Assembly (NCBI RefSeq): GCF_034670185.1
Contig: NZ_JAXMNY010000001.1
Span: forward strand, 930,001 to 994,000
DNA length: 64,000 bases
Reading direction: 5' to 3'
Source: Nisaea sp.
GTDB taxonomy: Bacteria > Pseudomonadota > Alphaproteobacteria > Thalassobaculales > Thalassobaculaceae
Each line of letters begins with the position of its first letter. The first letter of the stretch is position 1. Shown piece by piece: positions 59,916-64,000 of the stretch. The translations under genes were made by a program, and so were the position numbers. The notes beneath the pieces were generated by a model. That model ran no database searches and was not told the DNA's origin. It worked only from the letters and a program-made list of their open reading frames with translations.

Positions 59916-60821
59916 TTAAATCGACGGTGCGATGAAATCAGGCCAGATTCCGCTTTCTTCTGCAAGTCTGAGGGGATCCTTTCCGCGTGTGAAGCCGGTT
60001 TCGACCAACAGGGCCTTCATGCCCCGGGCCCGTCCGCCGAGCACGTCCGTGTGGAGCGTATCGCCAACGCAGAGCACCCGTTCGGCCGGGATATGGGCCA
60101 GATCCCGCATGGCCATCTCATAAACCGGAGCGAAAGGCTTGCCGAGGAAGACCGGCTCGATCCCGGCTTCGTCCGCAAGCTGATGCGCGAGATAGCCGGG
60201 CTCCAGGCTCATTGCATCGGTATAGGGAGCTGTCAGGTCCGGATTTCCAACGATCACGGGGCGGGGGTGGCGCTTGAAGCTCTTGATGATCGGCGCGAAA
60301 TCCTTTCTCCAGAAATCATCGCAATCGAGCAGCAACAAGCCGGAGGCCTCGTCGATATTGACGCCGTCATCCGGCCAGGCACGAATGTCATGGCCCCCTT
60401 GAGGGATGAGACGGGGATCGAGGCCGACGGCAGCCCAGAAACCATCCCCTCCGCTCTCAAGCATGTTTTCAAGCAGGCTGACACCGGCGAAAATCTCTGA
60501 TTCCTCGAACAGGTAACCGCGCGCGCGGTGGCTTTCGCACATTGCGGAGATGCTCTTTGAGCCGTCGTTTGAGACAACACGGACGGCAACGCCTGCCTTG
60601 CGGATACAATCATAAGCCGCAGGGCCCTCGGGGATGACCGGGGGACCGAGACTGAGAACGCCGAAATTATCGAGGATGACAGCGTCGAAATCTCCGATGA
60701 TCTCTGCAATGCCGGAAATGTGGCGTGGCGTGACCGGCGGCGGTGCGGGAGGCAACCGGTGCGCCCAGCGCAGATACCCGGCCCAGCTATCGTCGAACGT
60801 CAGATATTCCCTCGCGCACAT
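59916..60821 (-). CDS. HAD-superfamily hydrolase, class IIA type
   Basis: The 301-residue protein is a NagD/TIGR01459-like HAD phosphatase. Motif I is FDAVILDNFGVLS with nucleophile Asp51; the second aspartate usual in DxD is a phenylalanine, as a bulky residue is in related TIGR01459 proteins. Motif II is VRVVSNDGSK, and GKPFAPVYEMAMRD with CVGDTLHTDVLGGRARGMK form motifs III and IV. It likely dephosphorylates small metabolites; substrate unknown. ATG 60821 is used. Confidence 0.87.
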   Translation of the reverse strand: MCAREYLTFDDSWAGYLRWAHRLPPAPPPVTPRHISGIAEIIGDFDAVILDNFGVLSLGPPVIPEGPAAYDCIRKAGVAVRVVSNDGSKSISAMCESHRARGYLFEESEIFAGVSLLENMLESGGDGFWAAVGLDPRLIPQGGHDIRAWPDDGVNIDEASGLLLLDCDDFWRKDFAPIIKSFKRHPRPVIVGNPDLTAPYTDAMSLEPGYLAHQLADEAGIEPVFLGKPFAPVYEMAMRDLAHIPAERVLCVGDTLHTDVLGGRARGMKALLVETGFTRGKDPLRLAEESGIWPDFIAPSI

Positions 60822-60989
60822 GCCTGTCAGTCCCTCAGTCGGTCGGGTTTTGGAACCGGAGCGGTTCCAGAAGAATGGTTCCGGGCAAATTGCTATCGCG
60901 CATGGCCCGTGATTAAGATGTCATGCATTGATTACAGGCAGATGCACCCTCTGCCAACGCCGCCTCATCCCCGAGGGTACGGAATCTGA

Positions 60990-61169
60990 ATGGTACAGCA
61001 CGGAGACAGGACCGGGATCGAGCAGGAGCCGCGCCGCTGGCGCAGCTCCGAGTTCATCGGTCTTGTCGTCTTTCTTCTCATCTGCGTGGCCGTCCTGCCT
61101 TTTGTGCGGGACAGCTACATCCTCCAGGACGTCTGGGTCGCACTCTGCGGCGCCATCGGCATCAATTAG
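60990..61169 (+). CDS. Small single-helix membrane protein (59 aa)
   Basis: The 59-residue protein has a charged N-terminus (MVQHGDRTGIEQEPRRWRSS) and one hydrophobic helix (about residues 22-38, FIGLVVFLLICVAVLPF), then a short tail ending GIGIN. It is preceded by a GAGGG stretch about 15 bp upstream and lies 32 bp before the M81 peptidase gene on the same strand, likely cotranscribed. I do not recognise a family. Clean hydrophobicity and topology support a real product. Confidence 0.6.
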   Translation: MVQHGDRTGIEQEPRRWRSSEFIGLVVFLLICVAVLPFVRDSYILQDVWVALCGAIGIN

Positions 61170-61201
61170 TTTAGTCATCTCAATCGGACAGGAGAGTCAG
61201 A

Positions 61202-62704
61202 ATGGCGCGGATTATCATCGGCGGCTTTCAGCACGAGACGAATACCTTTGGCCCAAGCAAGGCGGGGCTGGATGCTTTCACCAGCCCGGGGAGCTGGCCA
61301 GCATTGGTCACGGGCGCTCCCCTGTTCGAAGCGGTCAAGGGGATCAACCTGTCTGTTGCAGGTTTTATCGAGCAGGCCAAAAAGCTCGGACACGAGCTGG
61401 TGCCGACGAGCTGGGCCGCGGCTTCTCCCTCCGCCCATGTCACGGACGACGCTTACGAGCATATCGCCGGGTTGATCCTGAAGGGCATTGAAGAGGCTCT
61501 GCCAGCTGACGCGGTCTATCTCTGCCTGCATGGCGCGATGGCGACGGAGACATATGAAGACGGTGAGGGGGAGCTGCTGCGCCGGATACGTGCGCTCGTT
61601 GGCGAGGACATGCTAATTCTGGCCAGCCTCGACCTGCATGCGAATGTCACACCTGAGATGGTTGCCCGGGCAAACGGTCTCGACGCCTACCGGACCTATC
61701 CGCATATCGATATGGCTGATACAGGGGGGCGGGTCGCGCGCCGGCTGGATACCCTCCTGAAGTCAGGCCGCAAACCCGTCCACACTTTTGAGCAAATTCC
61801 CTTTCTGATGCCGCTGGTCCGGCAATGCACAATGGCGGAGCCTGCTGCCGGCCTCTACGAGATGATCCCGGACCTGGAGGCGGCACATGGCGTCTCGCTC
61901 TCCTTCGCAACGGGCTTTCCGGCAACCGACATCTATCATTGCGGCGCCTCTGTTTTCGCTTACGGAGACACCGAGGGTGATGTGAAACAATCCGTGAAAC
62001 AATTGGTTGATGCCATTTGCGCCAAGGAAGCGGATTTTTCGGCCGCATTGCCCAATCCGGACGACGCGGTTCGAGAAGCGATGCGCATCGCGGCGGCGGC
62101 GGACCGTCCGGTCATCATCGCGGATGTGCAGGACAATTCCGGCGGCGGTGCTGACAGTGACACGACGGGGCTGTTGCGCGCTCTTGTCCGCAATGGCGCC
62201 GAGGGTGCTGCGCTCGGATTGCTGGTTGATGCCGAGTCGGCGCTGGCTGCGCATGAGGCCGGTGAGGGGGCGGAAGTCGTGCTCGCTCTTGGCGGCAAGT
62301 CCCGGGTGCCGGGCGATGCGCCGTTTGAAGGCACGTTCCGGGTCGAGGCACTTTCAGACGGAGAATTCACGGCGACTGGACCGTTCTATTCCGGCACCCA
62401 CATGCGGCTCGGCCCGTCGGCCCGGCTCAGCATCAATGGCGTGCAGATCGTGGTCGGCTCCCGCAAGGTTCAGATGGCCGACCGGATGATGTACCGCTTC
62501 CTTGGCATTGAGCCGGAACAAATGAAGATCCTGGTGAATAAAAGCTCGGTGCACTACCGCGCCGATTTCGCGCCGATCGCCGCAGAAATCATAGAGTGTG
62601 CGTCTCCGGGCCCGGTTCTGGCCGATCCGGCGGCGCTACCGTGGAAACATCTGCGCGAAGGGCTGCGGACACGGCCGCTGGGGGACCCGTTCAAAGCGGG
62701 GTGA
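61202..62704 (+). CDS. M81-family metallopeptidase (MlrC-like)
   Basis: The 500-residue protein begins MARIIIGGFQHETNTFGPSK, the M81 hallmark, and contains LCLHGAMATE, ILASLDLHANVTPEMV and YRTYPHIDM, with histidines and aspartates of the zinc site. The C-terminal MlrC domain includes NGVQIVVGSRKVQ. MlrC hydrolyses linearised microcystin fragments, but most members act on other amide or peptide substrates of unknown identity. It follows the 59-aa membrane protein and precedes a palindromic repeat. Confidence 0.9.
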   Translation: MARIIIGGFQHETNTFGPSKAGLDAFTSPGSWPALVTGAPLFEAVKGINLSVAGFIEQAKKLGHELVPTSWAAASPSAHVTDDAYEHIAGLILKGIEEALPADAVYLCLHGAMATETYEDGEGELLRRIRALVGEDMLILASLDLHANVTPEMVARANGLDAYRTYPHIDMADTGGRVARRLDTLLKSGRKPVHTFEQIPFLMPLVRQCTMAEPAAGLYEMIPDLEAAHGVSLSFATGFPATDIYHCGASVFAYGDTEGDVKQSVKQLVDAICAKEADFSAALPNPDDAVREAMRIAAAADRPVIIADVQDNSGGGADSDTTGLLRALVRNGAEGAALGLLVDAESALAAHEAGEGAEVVLALGGKSRVPGDAPFEGTFRVEALSDGEFTATGPFYSGTHMRLGPSARLSINGVQIVVGSRKVQMADRMMYRFLGIEPEQMKILVNKSSVHYRADFAPIAAEIIECASPGPVLADPAALPWKHLREGLRTRPLGDPFKAG

Positions 62705-62717
62705 GCCCACTCTAAAT

Positions 62718-62799
62718 CGTCATTCCCGCGCACGCGGGGACCCAGGAAATCAGAACTCGCCATGATCGACTAGGTCCCGGCTCTCCGGCCGGGATGACG
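62718..62799. repeat. Palindromic intergenic repeat (REP-like)
   Basis: CGTCATTCCCG (62718-62728) and CGGGATGACG (62790-62799) form outer arms, with the typical CGCGCACGCGGGGACCCAG core inside. The form resembles short extragenic palindromes dispersed in many Proteobacteria. It lies between the convergent M81 and exonuclease III genes. Copy number in the genome cannot be judged from the window. Confidence 0.6.
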
Positions 62800-62826
62800 T
62801 CTAAAAAGCGATGACGACGTGAGCAG

Positions 62827-63597
62827 TTACGCCGCGAGCTCGATCCAGACCGGGGTGTGGTCCGAGGCCTTGGTTTTTCCGCGCGGGCCGGAGTCGATGC
62901 CGGAGGCTTTCAGCCGGTCCGCCGCTTGCGGCGAGAGCAGGAGATGGTCGATCCGGACACCGTGATCGTTTTGCCAGGCGCCGCCCTGATAATCCCAGAA
63001 GCTGTAGCGGTGCGGCGCGGTGTTGTAGATCCTGTAGGCGTCGGCATAGCCGAGATTGAGAATGGAGCGGTATGCGGCACGGGATTCCGGCTGGCAGAGC
63101 GCATCGTCCGCCCAACCAGCTGGGTCATGCACGTCTTCGTCCATCGGCACGACATTGTAGTCGCCTGCCAGCACAACGGGGCCCTCGCTTTGCAGTAGGG
63201 TTTCCGCCCGCGCCTTCAGTCGCTTCATCCAATCCAGCTTGTAGGTGAATTTCTCGGTCGCGATCGGGTTGCCATTCGGCAGATAGATCGAGGCGAAGCG
63301 GATGCCGCAGATCGTGCCCTCGACATAGCGCGCCTGTTCGTCCGCATCGTCGCCGGGCAGTCCAACCAGCGGGTCTTCGATCTCGTGTTTGGAGAGGATA
63401 GCGACGCCGTTATAGCTCTTCTGCCCGTGCGCCAGAATCTTGTAGCCGCGTTCCTCAATCTCAAGGCGCGGGAAATTCTCGTCCACGGTCTTGGTTTCCT
63501 GGAGCATGGCAACGTCCGGCTGGAAGCCGTCTAGCCACTCCAGCAGGTTCGGGAGCCGCGCCTTGACCGAGTTGACGTTCCAGGTGGCCGCTTTCAT
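62827..63597 (-). CDS. xthA: Exonuclease III / AP endonuclease
   Basis: The 256-residue DNA repair enzyme begins MKAATWNVNSVKARLPNLLEW and has the catalytic glutamate in MLQETKT, the tyrosine/asparagine region LAGDYNVVP and the terminal RIDHLLLSPQ and SDHTPVWIEL with the catalytic histidine. It cuts abasic sites and degrades 3' ends. ATG 63597 is the family start; a 24-codon upstream extension is not conserved-looking. erpA lies about 115 bp upstream on the same strand. Confidence 0.94.
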   Translation of the reverse strand: MKAATWNVNSVKARLPNLLEWLDGFQPDVAMLQETKTVDENFPRLEIEERGYKILAHGQKSYNGVAILSKHEIEDPLVGLPGDDADEQARYVEGTICGIRFASIYLPNGNPIATEKFTYKLDWMKRLKARAETLLQSEGPVVLAGDYNVVPMDEDVHDPAGWADDALCQPESRAAYRSILNLGYADAYRIYNTAPHRYSFWDYQGGAWQNDHGVRIDHLLLSPQAADRLKASGIDSGPRGKTKASDHTPVWIELAA

Positions 63598-63712
63598 GGG
63601 GAGTCCGTTCCGCGAAGAGCTTGGAGAATGACGAACGGCGAGTTTGCCCGCACGCTGTCGCGCGGCCAAGACACTTTGCCGGACATCAAGGAAACCGGCG
63701 CGTTAGCGTCTG

Positions 63713-64000
63713 TCAGAGGGAGAAGGACGTACCGCAGCCGCAGGAAGACGAGGCATTCGGATTCGTGACCTGGAAATAGGCGCCGAGCAATTCGTCGACA
63801 TAATCGAGCACGCCACCGTCCAGCAGGTCGAGAGAGGTATCGTCCACGATCACTTTCATGCCATGGCTCTCAAACACGTGGTCGTCGTCTTTCATCACAT
63901 CGTCGAAACCGAAATCGTATTGGAAACCTGAGCAGCCGCCGCCCTCGACGCCGACGCGCATGAATTTGCCGCCGCCATTCTCTTCCATGTCCAGCAGGAC
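63713..64000 (-). CDS. erpA: ErpA-type iron-sulfur carrier (partial, runs off right edge)
   Basis: The last 95 residues of an A-type iron-sulfur carrier are present. The three cluster cysteines are seen: GVEGGGCSGFQYDF and the terminal SSCGCGTSFSL. VIVDDTSLDLLDGGVLDYVD is the ErpA/IscA core. The 5' end lies beyond the window (reading enters at VLLDMEENGGGKFMRV). ErpA passes 4Fe-4S clusters to apo-proteins of isoprenoid synthesis and respiration. The 115-bp spacer to xthA holds no gene. Confidence 0.95.
   Translation of the reverse strand, partial: VLLDMEENGGGKFMRVGVEGGGCSGFQYDFGFDDVMKDDDHVFESHGMKVIVDDTSLDLLDGGVLDYVDELLGAYFQVTNPNASSSCGCGTSFSL

Overview
The window is a GC-rich chromosomal segment that reads as an alphaproteobacterium, most likely a marine Rhodospirillales-type organism. 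Lineage markers are a PopZ-like protein beside valS and a TolC-family gene, an NDUFS4-like complex I accessory subunit, a CC0125/CC1285-type lipoprotein, a general L-amino-acid (Aap) ABC transporter and an ErpA beside exonuclease III. The lineage is inferred from gene content only. There are no rRNA genes, CRISPR arrays, transposases or phage genes, and coding density is high. Both window edges cut genes: phnJ on the left and erpA on the right.

Layout. 1-3567: C-P lyase genes phnGHIJ (minus) divergent from the regulator phnF. 3729-6072: a cupin protein overlapping a ThDP enzyme. 6157-8169: a four-gene minus-strand ECF sigma cassette (EF-hand protein, sigma, anti-sigma, CnrX/Spy-like periplasmic protein). 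8355-10105: a BKACE/DUF849 enzyme plus a divergent shikimate-dehydrogenase-like enzyme. 10226-11191: an orphan degenerate receiver protein. 11259-15908: a form II CoxSLM molybdenum hydroxylase with a membrane-anchored CoxG. 16044-23602: an Mrp/Mbh-type antiporter operon (E-F-G-DUF4040-B-C-D-D-small protein-D) with no full-length MrpA. 23815-25705: PrpB-like lyase and class IV aminotransferase. 25752-27620: TPP riboswitch, 22-codon leader, thiX and thiY, without thiZ. 27737-30929: flavin monooxygenase coupled to a class I HDAC-like deacetylase, then DUF192. 31019-34170: tRNA-Pro, lipoprotein, NDUFS4-like protein, tRNA-Arg, porin and a mini-HTH protein. 34165-39969: EamA exporter, ABC-F ATPase, four-domain rhodanese and MetC. 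40353-44885: aapJQMP. 45002-48639: GNAT, sseA, cysK, GNAT. 48804-52000: SixA, CYTH-CHAD and CaiB/BaiF. 52130-52480: tRNA-Asn and tRNA-Cys. 52567-59441: TtuC-like dehydrogenase, then PIMT-like, tolC, popZ and valS. 59454-64000: SNase-like, HAD, a 59-aa membrane protein, M81 peptidase, a palindromic repeat, exonuclease III and erpA.

Several units act together. The phn genes cleave phosphonates under GntR control. The Mo-hydroxylase is followed by a cation/proton antiporter on the same strand. The sulfur genes (sseA, cysK, metC, tandem rhodanese) lie within 10 kb. SixA and CYTH-CHAD form a translationally coupled phosphate/polyphosphate pair. The strongest candidates for undescribed biology are the CnrXYH-like ECF cassette with an EF-hand protein, the MrpA-less triple-D antiporter, the BKACE/SDH-like pair with lost shikimate-binding residues, the monooxygenase-deacetylase pair, and the riboswitch-leader-thiXY unit without an ATPase gene.
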